Assembly (NCBI GenBank): GCA_031276375.1
Contig: JAISNE010000370.1
Location: 1 to 10,009, forward strand
Source of the DNA: Accumulibacter sp.
GTDB taxonomy: Bacteria; Pseudomonadota; Gammaproteobacteria; Burkholderiales; Rhodocyclaceae
Length of the DNA: 10,009 bases
Direction: 5' to 3'
The notes beneath the pieces are model-generated. The model was not told the origin of the DNA, did no database searches, and was given only the letters and a program-made list of their open reading frames with translations. Position numbers and translations under genes: made by a program. Of the stretch, positions 1-8,283 are shown one piece after another; within the stretch, counting starts at the first letter, position 1; each line of letters starts with the position of its first letter.

Positions 1-1746
1 GCGATGGTGATCCGCGACCCCGGCCTCGGGTTTTCACCGCGGCGCATCGCGCTGCTCGACGCGCTGGCGATGACCGTGTTTGCCCTGGTGCTTCTCGAAC
101 AGTTGTGGCGCGGCGTCAGCCACGAACTGCGCTGGAGCATCAAGCCCTTGTGCCTGGGCCTGGGCGGTGCGGTGCTCTTCGACCTCTACCTCTTTTCCGA
201 CGCGCTGCTGTTTGGCCGGATCGACGGCGACGCGTACAGTATTCGCGGTTTCGCGCACGCCCTGACGATTCCCCTGGTGGCGCTCTCGACCGCGCGCAGC
301 AAGGACTGGAAAAAACGTCTCGTGCTCTCGCGGCGCGCCGCGCTGCAATCGGCCTCGCTGGTCGCCGTCGGCGTTTACCTCATGTTCATGTCGGCGGCCG
401 GTTACTACGTGCGCTACTTCGGCGGCGAGTGGGGGCGCGCCCTGCAGTTGGCGCTGCTTTTCGCCGCCCTGCTGTTCCTCGGCATCCTGGGCTTTTCGGG
501 CGCCTTGCGGGCAAGGCTCAGGGTGCTGATCGGAAAACATTTTTTCAGCTACCGCTACGATTACCGCGAGGAATGGCTGCGGTTTACCAGCACGCTGTCC
601 GATCCGGACGGTTCGGCGGGGATGGGCCGGCGCGTCATCGAGGGCCTCGCCGACATGGTCGAGAGTCCGGCGGGCGCGCTTTGGCTGAAGGATTCGTCCG
701 GACGCTTCTACGCGCAGTCGGCGTGCTGGAACATGCCGGAAAGCCCGGTGACGGAGGATGTCGATAGCTCTCTTTGCGCGTTTCTGGCGGAAAGCGGCTG
801 GATCGTCAATCTCGAGGAATACCGGGCGGCGCCGCGGCGTTACGAGTCTCTGCGAGCGCCCGCCTGGCTCGACGAGATGCCCGGCGCGTGGCTGATCGTT
901 CCGCTGGCCACGGGCAGCGAAATGATCGGGTTCGTGATCCTGGCCACGGCGCGCGCCGCGATGGAGGTGAATTGGGAAGTCAACGATCTGCTCAAGACCG
1001 CGGGGCGGCAGGCCGGCGCCTTTCTCGGGCAGACGCGGGCGGTCGAGGCCTTGCTCGAAGCGCGCAAGTTCGACGCGTTCAACCGCATGTCGGCCTTCGT
1101 GGTGCACGATCTGAAGAATATCGTCGCGCAGTTGTCGCTGATGCTGAAAAACGCCGAGCGCCACCGGGACAATCCGGAATTCCAGCAGGATATGCTGATG
1201 ACCGTCGAGCACGCGGTCGAACGCATGCGGCAGTTGATGATGCAGTTGCGCGAGGGCGCGACGCCGCTGGACAGTCCGCGCGGCGTCGATCTCGGCGGGG
1301 TGATTCGCCGCATCCAGGCGGCCAGGTCGCGGCAGGGCCGCGCGGTCGAGGTCGATCTGGCCGGCCGGCTCGTCGCCAAGGGGCACGAGGACCGGCTGGA
1401 GCGGATCATCGGCCACGTCGTGCAGAACGCCCTGGACGCGACGGAGCGGGGCGGGCAGGTGTGGATCCGGATGGAAGAACAGGATGGGCACGCCGTCGTC
1501 GTCGTCCGCGACACGGGCCACGGGATGAGTCCGGAATTCCTGCGCGAACGCCTGTTCAAGCCGTTCCAGACCACCAAGCCGTCGGGAATGGGCATCGGCG
1601 CCTACGAGAGTTTCCAGTACGTCCACGAACTTGGCGGCAAGATATCGGTCGAGAGCGAACTCGATGCCGGTACGGAAGTCCGTTTGTTGTTACCATTGTT
1701 CGACTTGGGAACCGGGGTGTCGGCAAAGGAGGGAGTCTTCGCATGA
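1..1746 (+). CDS. prsK: PrsK, XrtA/PEP-CTERM system histidine kinase (5' partial)
   Basis: Sensor kinase that would autophosphorylate and pass phosphate to PrsR, encoded next. Numbering from the ATG at position 4: about five hydrophobic segments lie in residues 15-170, followed by a basic stretch and a GAF-like domain at about 185-345 (ends with PLATGSEMIGFVILA). The phosphoacceptor H-box has His368 in VVHDLKN. The HATPase domain shows the N-box (Asn475 in HVVQNALDA), the G1 box (DTGHGM, 503-508) and the G2 box (GMGIGAYES, 528-536). The GAYES form of the last motif and the direct H-box to HATPase layout fit the PEP-CTERM histidine kinase family (TIGR02916 type) as I know it. Family members are nearer 690 residues with more N-terminal membrane segments, and the frame is open to base 1, so the true start lies upstream and roughly 110 residues are missing. 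The stop overlaps the prsR start by 4 bases (ATGA). What the kinase senses cannot be read from the sequence; the GAF domain is a candidate for a small-molecule signal. Confidence 0.93.
   Translation, partial: AMVIRDPGLGFSPRRIALLDALAMTVFALVLLEQLWRGVSHELRWSIKPLCLGLGGAVLFDLYLFSDALLFGRIDGDAYSIRGFAHALTIPLVALSTARSKDWKKRLVLSRRAALQSASLVAVGVYLMFMSAAGYYVRYFGGEWGRALQLALLFAALLFLGILGFSGALRARLRVLIGKHFFSYRYDYREEWLRFTSTLSDPDGSAGMGRRVIEGLADMVESPAGALWLKDSSGRFYAQSACWNMPESPVTEDVDSSLCAFLAESGWIVNLEEYRAAPRRYESLRAPAWLDEMPGAWLIVPLATGSEMIGFVILATARAAMEVNWEVNDLLKTAGRQAGAFLGQTRAVEALLEARKFDAFNRMSAFVVHDLKNIVAQLSLMLKNAERHRDNPEFQQDMLMTVEHAVERMRQLMMQLREGATPLDSPRGVDLGGVIRRIQAARSRQGRAVEVDLAGRLVAKGHEDRLERIIGHVVQNALDATERGGQVWIRMEEQDGHAVVVVRDTGHGMSPEFLRERLFKPFQTTKPSGMGIGAYESFQYVHELGGKISVESELDAGTEVRLLLPLFDLGTGVSAKEGVFA
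1726..1732 (+). promoter_or_regulatory. Strong Shine-Dalgarno for prsR
   Basis: AAGGAGG, a near-perfect match to the anti-SD, lies inside the last codons of prsK and 10 nt before the ATG at 1743. It fixes the prsR start and rejects the long upstream open extension of that frame, which overlaps prsK. Confidence 0.8.
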
Positions 1747-3098
1747 GCGCGGAAAAACAGCGGCCGTTGTTGATCGTCGAGGACGATCCGGCGCTGCAAA
1801 AGCAGCTCCGCTGGGCGTTCGACCGGTACGAGAGCCTGACCGCGGACGACCGCGAGAGCGCCCTGACGCTGATCCGCCGCTACCGTCCGCCGGTGGTGAC
1901 CATGGATCTGGGCCTGCCGCCGGACACCGATTCCGTCTCGGAAGGTTTCCGGTTGCTCGAAGACACGCTCTCGATCGCGCCGGAGACGAAAGTCATCGTC
2001 CTCACCGGCCAGAACGATCGCGGCAACGCCTTGCGGGCGGTGGCCCTGGGCGCCTATGACTTCTTCGCCAAGCCGTTCGAGATCGACATGCTCGGGCTGA
2101 CCATCGAGCGCGCCTACCGGTTGTACGACTTGCAGCAGGAAAACCTCCGCCTGCGGCTCATGCACCAGCCGGACGCGCTCGCCGGGCTGATTACGCGCGA
2201 TCCGGAAATGCTGCGCCTCTGCCGCACCGTCGAAAAGGTCGCCGTGAGCGACGCGACGGTGCTCATTCTCGGCGAAAGCGGCACCGGCAAGGAACTGATC
2301 GCCCGCGGCGTGCACGCCGCCTCGCCGCGGCGCAAGGGGCGCTTCATCGCCATCAACTGCGCGGCGATCCCGGACACCTTGCTGGAAAGCGAACTGTTCG
2401 GCTACGAGAGGGGCGCGTTCACCGGCGCGGTCAAAACGACGCACGGCAAGATCGAAACCGCCAACGGCGGCACGCTGATGCTCGACGAAATCGGGGATTT
2501 GCCGCTGCCGCTGCAAGCCAAGCTGCTGCGCTTCCTACAGGAGCGCGTCATCGAGCACATCGGCGGACGCCAGGAAATTCCGGTCGACGTGCGCATCGTC
2601 TGCGCGACCCACCAGGATCTCGAGGCCTTGATAAGGGAAGGCAAATTCCGCAAGGACCTGTACTACCGCCTCGCCGAGATCGTCGTTTCGCTGCCGCCGC
2701 TGCGCGACAGGCAGGGAGACGCGGCGCTCCTGGCGCACGCCTTCGTGCGCCGTTTCGCCGACGAACACAAGCGCGGCGGCATGAGCCTGCGCGAAGACGC
2801 GATCCGCGCCATCGAAAAACATTCCTGGCCGGGCAACGTGCGCGAGCTGGAAAACTGCGTCAAGCGGGCGGTCATCATGGCCGACGGCAACCAGATCACG
2901 CAAAACGACATCGGTCTGGAAGCGGCCGCGCCGGAGGAGATCGTGCTCGACTTGCGGCGCGCGCGCGAGGAGGCCGAGAAGCGGGTCATCATCGCGGCGC
3001 TCGGGCGGGCCAATGGCAACGTGCTGCGCGCCGCGGAAACCCTGGGGCTCAGCCGGCCGACACTGTATGACCTGATGCATCGCCACGGGCTAAAATGA
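1743..3098 (+). CDS. prsR: PrsR, sigma-54-dependent PEP-CTERM-box response regulator
   Basis: NtrC-family activator of 451 residues. The receiver domain (1-125) has the acidic pair in IVEDD (13-15), phosphoacceptor Asp55 in [10 protein letters not shown], the switch Thr88 and the conserved Lys110 in FFAKPF. A helical linker follows. The AAA+ domain (about 145-385) has Walker A GESGTGKE (177-184), an intact sigma-54 contact loop GAFTGA (224-229), Walker B in [11 protein letters not shown] (242-252) and [10 protein letters not shown] (362-371). A Fis-type HTH is at 415-450 ([17 protein letters not shown]). All active residues are present, so it should be a phosphorylation-controlled, RpoN-dependent activator. 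In this family (TIGR02915 type) the partner kinase is PrsK and the targets are PEP-CTERM protein genes; work on floc-forming Betaproteobacteria links prsK, prsR and rpoN to PEP-CTERM expression and floc formation. The start is set by AAGGAGG at 1726 and by the ATGA overlap with prsK. No sigma-54 promoter is visible in the window, so its targets lie elsewhere. Confidence 0.95.
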   Translation: MSAEKQRPLLIVEDDPALQKQLRWAFDRYESLTADDRESALTLIRRYRPPVVTMDLGLPPDTDSVSEGFRLLEDTLSIAPETKVIVLTGQNDRGNALRAVALGAYDFFAKPFEIDMLGLTIERAYRLYDLQQENLRLRLMHQPDALAGLITRDPEMLRLCRTVEKVAVSDATVLILGESGTGKELIARGVHAASPRRKGRFIAINCAAIPDTLLESELFGYERGAFTGAVKTTHGKIETANGGTLMLDEIGDLPLPLQAKLLRFLQERVIEHIGGRQEIPVDVRIVCATHQDLEALIREGKFRKDLYYRLAEIVVSLPPLRDRQGDAALLAHAFVRRFADEHKRGGMSLREDAIRAIEKHSWPGNVRELENCVKRAVIMADGNQITQNDIGLEAAAPEEIVLDLRRAREEAEKRVIIAALGRANGNVLRAAETLGLSRPTLYDLMHRHGLK

Positions 3099-3111
3099 CT
3101 TCCTTTTCCCG

Positions 3112-3120
3112 AAGGACAGG
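3112..3120 (+). promoter_or_regulatory. Ribosome binding site that helps choose the prsT start
   Basis: AAGGACAGG lies just after the prsR stop. It is 7-11 nt before the ATG at 3128. The ATG at 3095 has no comparable site, and the ATG at 3140 has only a weak GGGGA (3130-3134). I therefore place the start at 3128, with 3140 as the close alternative. Confidence 0.5.
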
Positions 3121-3127
3121 CTTTCCG

Positions 3128-5929
3128 ATGGGGATTCTCATGAAAAACTGGAAAACGACGGCTTTCAAAACGGTTCTGGCGCTGCTGTTCGGCTTGTCGC
3201 TGGCCGCCTGCGGCGGCGACAGCCCGGAGACGATGCTGGCGTCCGCCAGGGATTATCTGGCGAAAAACGATCTCAACGCGGCGGTGATTCAGTTGAAAAA
3301 CGCGCTGCAAAGTAGACCCGGCCTGATCGAAGCGCGGTTTCTGCTGGGGAAAACGCTGCTGGAGCAGGGCAACGTCTCGGCCGCCGACATGGAATTGCGC
3401 AAGGCGGCCGAAGCGGGCTATCCGGCGGACCGGGTGATTCCTCTACAGGCGCGGACTTCGCTGCTGCTCGGGCAGGCGAGGAAGGTGGTCGACGACTTCG
3501 GCGGGATCGAGTTGTCCGATCCGGAAAGCCGGGCGGAATTGCAAAGCACGATCGGCAACGCCTACCTGGCGCTGAACGATCCGGTGGCGGCGGGGAAGTC
3601 CTTCGCCGGCGCGCTGTCGCTCGTTCCCGGCTTCGCCCCGGCGCTGCTCGGCCAGGCCAGGGTGCGGGCCTTCGCCCGCGACGTCGGCGGCGCCCTGGCC
3701 TGGCTCGACGTGGCGCTGGAAAAAAATCCCGGATTCCACGAGGCCAGCCAGCTCAAGGGAGATCTCCTGGCGTTCGAGGGCAGGATCGAGGAGGCGCTGG
3801 CCATCTACCGCGGGATTCTCGAACTCAAGCCGGATTACCTGCCGGCCTACGTGTCGCTGATTACGCGCCAGATGGAAGCGGGCCGGATCGACGAAGCGGA
3901 AAATGAATTCGAGGCCATGCGCAAGGTCGCGCCGGCCAGCCCGCAGACGGCCTATATCCGGGCGGAATTCCTGTACCGGCAGAAAAGGTTCGCCGAAGCG
4001 CGCGAGGTCATCCAGCAGTTCCTGCGGGTGATTCCGGACAGCGTGCCGGGGCAGCAACTGGCCGGAGCCATCGAATTCGAGCTGAAGTCGTATGCCAACG
4101 CCGAGCGGTATTTGCAGTCGGCGCTCCCGAAACTGGCCAAAACGAGCGTCGCGCGCCGCATCCTGATCGCCTCGTACTTGCGCGGCGGGCAGCCGAGCAA
4201 GGCGCTCGGCGTCCTGCGGCCGGTGCTGGACGAAATCGAAGACAATTCCAACATGCTGGCGCTGGCCGGCGAGGTGTTCATGCAAACCGGCGATGTCGAG
4301 AAAGCCAGCCGCTATTTCGCCAGGGCCGCCGCGCTGGATCCGGAAAACAAGGGCAAGCAAACGGCGGTGGCGCTCACCCGGCTGGCCAGGGGGCAGACCG
4401 AGACGGCCCACGCGGAACTGGAGAAGATCGCTTCGGGCGATACCGGCATCCGCGCGGACATGGCGCTGATCGCTTCGCAGTTGCGGGAACGCAAGTTCGA
4501 TCAGGCGCTCAAATCCATCGGCGCCCTGGAGAAAAAGCGCGCGGACGATCCCTTGGTCGCTCCGCTGATCGACAATCTGCGCGGCACCGCGCTGCTCGGC
4601 AAACGCGATGCGGACGGGGCTAGGAAGAGCTTCGAGGCCGCCTTGCGGAAGAATCCCGAGTATTTCCCGGCGATCGCCAATCTGGCGCGGCTCGACTTGG
4701 CCGCCGGGCGGCCGGACGAGGCGAAAAAGCGTTTCCGGGACGTTCTGGCGAAAACTCCGGGAAGCTCGCTGGCGCTCCTGGCGCTCGCCGAACTGGAGGG
4801 GCGCGCCGGCGGAAAGAAGGAGGAGGTCGTGGCGCTGATCGATCGGTCGGTGGCCGCGAATCCCACCGACGTCGCGTCGCGCCTGGCGCAGATCAATTTC
4901 CACATCGGCGCGAAAGACGCGGGCAAGGCGGTGATGGCGGCCCAGGACGCGCTGGCCGTCTTGCCCAACAATCCGGTCATCATGGATGCCGAAGGCAGGG
5001 CGCATCAGGCGGCGGGGAACTACAACCAGGCGCTTTCGATCTACGGCAAGCTGTCGGAACAGAATCTCGGCGCGATCCAGCCCTATCTGCGCATGGCCGA
5101 GATCCACGTGGCGGCCAATGACAAGGATGCCGCGATGCAAAGCCTGCGCAAGGCGGCGGCGATCAAGCCCGACTCGATCGAAGCGCAGCGCGGCATGATC
5201 ATGCTGGATCTCGATGCCGGGCGTCTGTCGAACGCCGTCGCGACGGCCCGCAACGTGCAGCGGCAGTTCCCCGATAATCCGGTCGGCTACCTTCTGGAAG
5301 GCGATTGCCACGTCGTGGGCAAGGCCTGGAAAGAAGCGGCGGAAGCCTACCGGAACGGCATCCGGAAGACCGGGGCGAACGAGCTGGCGATGGGTCTGCA
5401 CGCCGCGCTGCTGGCGCGGAACGTTCCCGGCGAAGCGGACAAGTTTGCCGCCGCCTGGCTGAAGGAACATCCCAAGGATCAGCGCTTCCGCCTTTACCTG
5501 GCAGAATCGGCCACCGCCCGCAAGGATTACGCGATGGCGATCCGGCACTACCGGACCCTGCTGGACGGTCAGCCGGACAACCCGGCCCTGTTGAACAATC
5601 TGGCCTGGGTCATGGCGCAGAACAAGGATCCGAAAGCGTTCGAGCTGGCCGAAAAAGCCTACAGGCTGGCTCCGGAGCAGGCGAACATCATCGATACCTT
5701 CGGCGCCATGCTGGTGCTCAAGGGCGATCTCGATCAAGGCATCGAATTGTTGAGGAAGGCGAATTCGCTGGCGCCGAACAATCCGACGATCCAGTTCAAT
5801 CTCGCCAGCGCGCTGGTCAAGGCCGGAAAAACGGCGGAAGCCAAGTCGATGCTGATCGAACTGAACATGCTGGGCGACAGGTTTTCCAGGAGCCGCGAGG
5901 TCAGCGAACTGTTGCAGGGCTTGAGATAA
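3128..5929 (+). CDS. prsT: PrsT, XrtA/PEP-CTERM system TPR-repeat lipoprotein
   Basis: A 933-residue exported lipoprotein. The N terminus is basic (MKNWK...), followed by a hydrophobic core ending in the lipobox LAAC, with the lipidated Cys at residue 28, then Gly-Gly-Asp. The residues after Cys do not look like a strong inner-membrane retention signal, so an outer-membrane anchor facing the periplasm is likely (inference). The rest is almost wholly tetratricopeptide repeats of about 34 residues, twenty or more by eye; examples are the stretches around DLNAAVIQLKNAL, NYNQALSIYGKL and DLDQGIELLRKA. Length, lipobox and position after prsK-prsR match the PEP-CTERM TPR lipoprotein family (TIGR02917 type), which occurs almost only in XrtA genomes. 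It probably scaffolds an envelope complex for polysaccharide export or PEP-CTERM sorting; no catalytic motif is visible. An in-frame ATG at 3095 overlaps the prsR stop but would add 11 residues before a normal signal peptide. Confidence 0.93.
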   Translation: MGILMKNWKTTAFKTVLALLFGLSLAACGGDSPETMLASARDYLAKNDLNAAVIQLKNALQSRPGLIEARFLLGKTLLEQGNVSAADMELRKAAEAGYPADRVIPLQARTSLLLGQARKVVDDFGGIELSDPESRAELQSTIGNAYLALNDPVAAGKSFAGALSLVPGFAPALLGQARVRAFARDVGGALAWLDVALEKNPGFHEASQLKGDLLAFEGRIEEALAIYRGILELKPDYLPAYVSLITRQMEAGRIDEAENEFEAMRKVAPASPQTAYIRAEFLYRQKRFAEAREVIQQFLRVIPDSVPGQQLAGAIEFELKSYANAERYLQSALPKLAKTSVARRILIASYLRGGQPSKALGVLRPVLDEIEDNSNMLALAGEVFMQTGDVEKASRYFARAAALDPENKGKQTAVALTRLARGQTETAHAELEKIASGDTGIRADMALIASQLRERKFDQALKSIGALEKKRADDPLVAPLIDNLRGTALLGKRDADGARKSFEAALRKNPEYFPAIANLARLDLAAGRPDEAKKRFRDVLAKTPGSSLALLALAELEGRAGGKKEEVVALIDRSVAANPTDVASRLAQINFHIGAKDAGKAVMAAQDALAVLPNNPVIMDAEGRAHQAAGNYNQALSIYGKLSEQNLGAIQPYLRMAEIHVAANDKDAAMQSLRKAAAIKPDSIEAQRGMIMLDLDAGRLSNAVATARNVQRQFPDNPVGYLLEGDCHVVGKAWKEAAEAYRNGIRKTGANELAMGLHAALLARNVPGEADKFAAAWLKEHPKDQRFRLYLAESATARKDYAMAIRHYRTLLDGQPDNPALLNNLAWVMAQNKDPKAFELAEKAYRLAPEQANIIDTFGAMLVLKGDLDQGIELLRKANSLAPNNPTIQFNLASALVKAGKTAEAKSMLIELNMLGDRFSRSREVSELLQGLR

Positions 5930-5935
5930 ACAGGA

Positions 5936-5941
5936 AAGGAA
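5936..5941 (+). promoter_or_regulatory. Ribosome binding site for the dehydrogenase gene
   Basis: AAGGAA sits 6 nt before the ATG at 5948, in the 18-nt gap after prsT. The gap is too small for a separate promoter and has no hairpin, so the gene is most likely read from the prs transcript or from a promoter inside prsT. Confidence 0.65.
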
Positions 5942-5947
5942 ACGGTC

Positions 5948-7228
5948 ATGACGACAGTCGCCATCGTGGGCCTGGGCTATGTGGGTTTGCCGCTGGCCGT
6001 GGAATTCGGCGGGAAATGGCGGACGATCGGTTTCGATCTTTCGGCGGACAAGATCGCCGCTTACCGGAAATTCACCGATCCCACCGGCGAAGTCAGCGGC
6101 GAGAAGCTGCGGGCGGCATCGCGCCTCGAATTCGTGAACGATCCGGCGCCGCTGGCGGAAGCCGATTTCATCGTGGTCGCGGTGCCGACACCGATCGATG
6201 AAGCGCATCAGCCGGATTTCGGCCCGCTGATCGGCGCGTCGCGCTCGGTGGGCAGGAACCTGAAACGCGGCGCGACCGTCGTTTTCGAGTCGACGGTCTA
6301 TCCCGGCGCGACCGAGGAAGTGTGCATCCCGATCGTCGAGCGGGAATCCGGGCTGAAGTGGAAACGGGATTTCTTCGTCGGCTATTCGCCGGAACGGATC
6401 AATCCGGGCGACAAGGAGCGCACGCTGACCCGGATCGTCAAGGTGGTCTCCGGCGACACGCCGGAAACCCTCGAACGGGTCCGCGAAATGTACGCGAGCA
6501 TCGTCGCCGCCGGCGTGCATCCGGTGTCGAGCATCAAGGTCGCGGAAGCGGCGAAGGTCATCGAAAACACGCAGCGCGATCTGAACATCGCCTTGATGAA
6601 CGAGCTGGCCATCATCTTCGACCGGATCGGCGTCGATACGCTGGAAGTCCTCCGGGCGGCGGAAACCAAGTGGAATTTCCTGCCTTTCCGTCCGGGCCTG
6701 GTCGGCGGCCACTGCATCGGCGTGGATCCCTACTACCTGACGCACAAGGCGGAAATGCTCGGCTATCATCCGGAGGTCATCCTGGCGGGACGCCGGATCA
6801 ACGACGGAATGGGCAAGTTCATCGCCGAACAGACGATCAAGAACCTCGTGCGCAACGGCTGGAAGGTCAAGGACGCGCCGATCGTCGTGCTGGGCCTGAC
6901 CTTCAAGGAAGACTGCCCGGACCTGCGCAACTCGCGGGTGATCGATGTCATCCGCGAATTGCAGTCCTACGGCGCGCGCGTGTTCGTGCACGAGCCGGTG
7001 GCGGACGCGCGCGAGGCCCGGCGCGAGTACGGCGTCGAACTGACGCCCTGGGAGGCGCTGCCGAAAGCGGTGGCGATCGTCGCCGCGGTGGCGCACCGGG
7101 CGTTCCGCGAGCGGCCCGTTGCCGATTACGTGGAAAAATTGCAGCCGGGAGGCGTATTGACCGACGTGAAAAGCCTGTTCGACGAAACACAACTGAAAAA
7201 ACTGGGAATCACCGCGTGGCGTCTGTGA
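5948..7228 (+). CDS. tviB: UDP-N-acetylhexosamine 6-dehydrogenase, TviB/WbpA type
   Basis: NAD-dependent cytoplasmic enzyme of 426 residues that oxidises C6 of a UDP-N-acetylhexosamine, most likely UDP-GlcNAc, to the uronic acid in two steps. The N-terminal Rossmann fold shows GLGYVG (8-13), followed by VVAVPTP and ESTVYPG. The catalytic Cys256 lies in [12 protein letters not shown], the form typical of UDP-HexNAc dehydrogenases; UDP-glucose dehydrogenases carry a GGSCFPKD-like motif instead. The C-terminal UDP-binding domain has [17 protein letters not shown]. Length and motifs match TviB of Vi antigen synthesis. The following epimerase gene strengthens this, because tviB-tviC (wbpO-wbpP) pairs make UDP-GalNAcA. 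The start is supported by AAGGAA at 5936 and by the N-terminal strand starting at residue 3. The UDP-ManNAc dehydrogenase WecC is the main alternative, but no 2-epimerase is seen nearby. Confidence 0.9.
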   Translation: MTTVAIVGLGYVGLPLAVEFGGKWRTIGFDLSADKIAAYRKFTDPTGEVSGEKLRAASRLEFVNDPAPLAEADFIVVAVPTPIDEAHQPDFGPLIGASRSVGRNLKRGATVVFESTVYPGATEEVCIPIVERESGLKWKRDFFVGYSPERINPGDKERTLTRIVKVVSGDTPETLERVREMYASIVAAGVHPVSSIKVAEAAKVIENTQRDLNIALMNELAIIFDRIGVDTLEVLRAAETKWNFLPFRPGLVGGHCIGVDPYYLTHKAEMLGYHPEVILAGRRINDGMGKFIAEQTIKNLVRNGWKVKDAPIVVLGLTFKEDCPDLRNSRVIDVIRELQSYGARVFVHEPVADAREARREYGVELTPWEALPKAVAIVAAVAHRAFRERPVADYVEKLQPGGVLTDVKSLFDETQLKKLGITAWRL

Positions 7229-8283
7229 CCGCTTATGACCTGCTGCGACAGCGCCTGCCGGCGCGCCCGGCGCGCTGGCTGGTGACCGGCTGCGCCGGCT
7301 TCATCGGCTCGCATCTCGTCGAAACCCTGCTCGAACTCGATCAAACGGTCGTCGGCCTGGATAATTTCGCCACGGGATACGCGCGCAATCTCGACGAGAT
7401 TCGCGCTTCGGCGACGCCGGCCCGATGGCGGAAATTCCGCTTCATCGAGGGCGACATTCGCCAGGTGGACGACTGCCGCGCGGCCTGCCGGGAAATCGAT
7501 TACGTCCTGCACCAGGCGGCCCTGGGATCGGTTCCGCGTTCGCTGGCCGATCCGCGGGCGACCAACGCGGCGAACGTCGATGGTTTCCTCAACATGCTGG
7601 TGGCGGCCAGGGACGCCGGTGTCAAACGCTTCGTCTACGCCGCTTCGAGTTCGACCTACGGCGACCATCCGGCCTTGCCCAAGGTCGAGGAGAATATCGG
7701 CCGTCCGTTGTCGCCCTACGCGGTGACCAAGCTGGTCAACGAATTGTATGCCGAGGTGTTCGGCCGCTGTTACGGCATGGACTCGATCGGTTTGCGCTAT
7801 TTCAACGTTTTCGGTCCGCGCCAGGATCCGGAGGGCGCCTATGCCGCGGTGATTCCGCGCTGGACGCGGGCGATGCTGCTCGGCGAAGAAGTGCGGATCA
7901 ACGGCGACGGGGAAACCAGCCGCGATTTCTGTTTCGTGGCCAACGCCGTGCAGGCCAACCTGCTGGCGGCGACGACCGAAAATCCGCAGGCGCCGGGCCA
8001 GATATGCAACGTCGCGCTCAATGAACGCACTTCCCTGAACACGCTGTTCGAAATGCTGCGCGAGGCCCTACTCGTCCACCGCCCCGGCCACCGGGTGGCG
8101 AGTCCCGTTCATGGCGATTTCCGCGCCGGCGACGTTCGCCATTCGCAGGCCGATATTTCCAGGGCCGCGCGGCTGCTCGGCTACGCGCCGACGCACCGGC
8201 TGGCCGACGGCCTGCGTCTGGCCATGCCCTGGTACCTGTCGCGCTTTTCGCCGGCCGCGCCAGCCGCCGGGCGTGAAGCATGA
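7216..8283 (+). CDS. tviC: UDP-N-acetylhexosamine (uronic acid) 4-epimerase, TviC/WbpP type
   Basis: Extended short-chain dehydrogenase/reductase of 355 residues that interconverts UDP-GlcNAc(A) and UDP-GalNAc(A). The NAD-binding motif is [10 protein letters not shown] near the N terminus; the catalytic set is the Ser144-146 run in AASSSTYGD plus Tyr168 and Lys172 in SPYAVTK. Near the C terminus [10 protein letters not shown] holds Ser310, which aligns (from memory) with Ser306 of WbpP, the small residue that makes room for the N-acetyl group; glucose-specific GalE of E. coli has Tyr there. The start is a GTG at 7216, 7 nt after GGGAA (7204-7208), overlapping the dehydrogenase by 13 bases. 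A second GTG at 7225 gives a 4-base GTGA overlap and an N terminus (TAYDLLRQ) that aligns better with WbpP; the choice is open. The stop overlaps the next start by 4 bases. Confidence 0.88.
   Translation: MASVTAYDLLRQRLPARPARWLVTGCAGFIGSHLVETLLELDQTVVGLDNFATGYARNLDEIRASATPARWRKFRFIEGDIRQVDDCRAACREIDYVLHQAALGSVPRSLADPRATNAANVDGFLNMLVAARDAGVKRFVYAASSSTYGDHPALPKVEENIGRPLSPYAVTKLVNELYAEVFGRCYGMDSIGLRYFNVFGPRQDPEGAYAAVIPRWTRAMLLGEEVRINGDGETSRDFCFVANAVQANLLAATTENPQAPGQICNVALNERTSLNTLFEMLREALLVHRPGHRVASPVHGDFRAGDVRHSQADISRAARLLGYAPTHRLADGLRLAMPWYLSRFSPAAPAAGREA

Noticed and set aside
34..1626. A 530-codon minus-strand open frame antisense to prsK
   Set aside because: Shadow of a GC-rich coding gene; no recognisable domain, whereas prsK has all kinase boxes.
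774..1742. Long upstream extension of the prsR frame overlapping prsK
   Set aside because: The translation before 1743 is Arg/Gly-rich noise; the receiver domain starts right after the ATG at 1743, which has a strong AAGGAGG.
3095..3127. ATG at 3095 as the prsT start, with SRRTGF read as a Tat motif
   Set aside because: The residues do not fit the (S/T)RRxF spacing, lipobox distance would be too long, and a better ribosome binding site serves the ATG at 3128.
3443..7192. A 1249-codon open frame on the minus strand, antisense to prsT and the dehydrogenase gene
   Set aside because: It is in a high-GC region where reverse frames often lack stops. Its translation is rich in Arg, His, Gln and Asp with no domain, while the plus strand has two well-recognised families over the same bases.
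6322..7215. Upstream extension of the epimerase frame inside the dehydrogenase gene
   Set aside because: Noise-like translation; the SDR fold starts near 7250 and GTG starts at 7216 or 7225 give the family's usual length.
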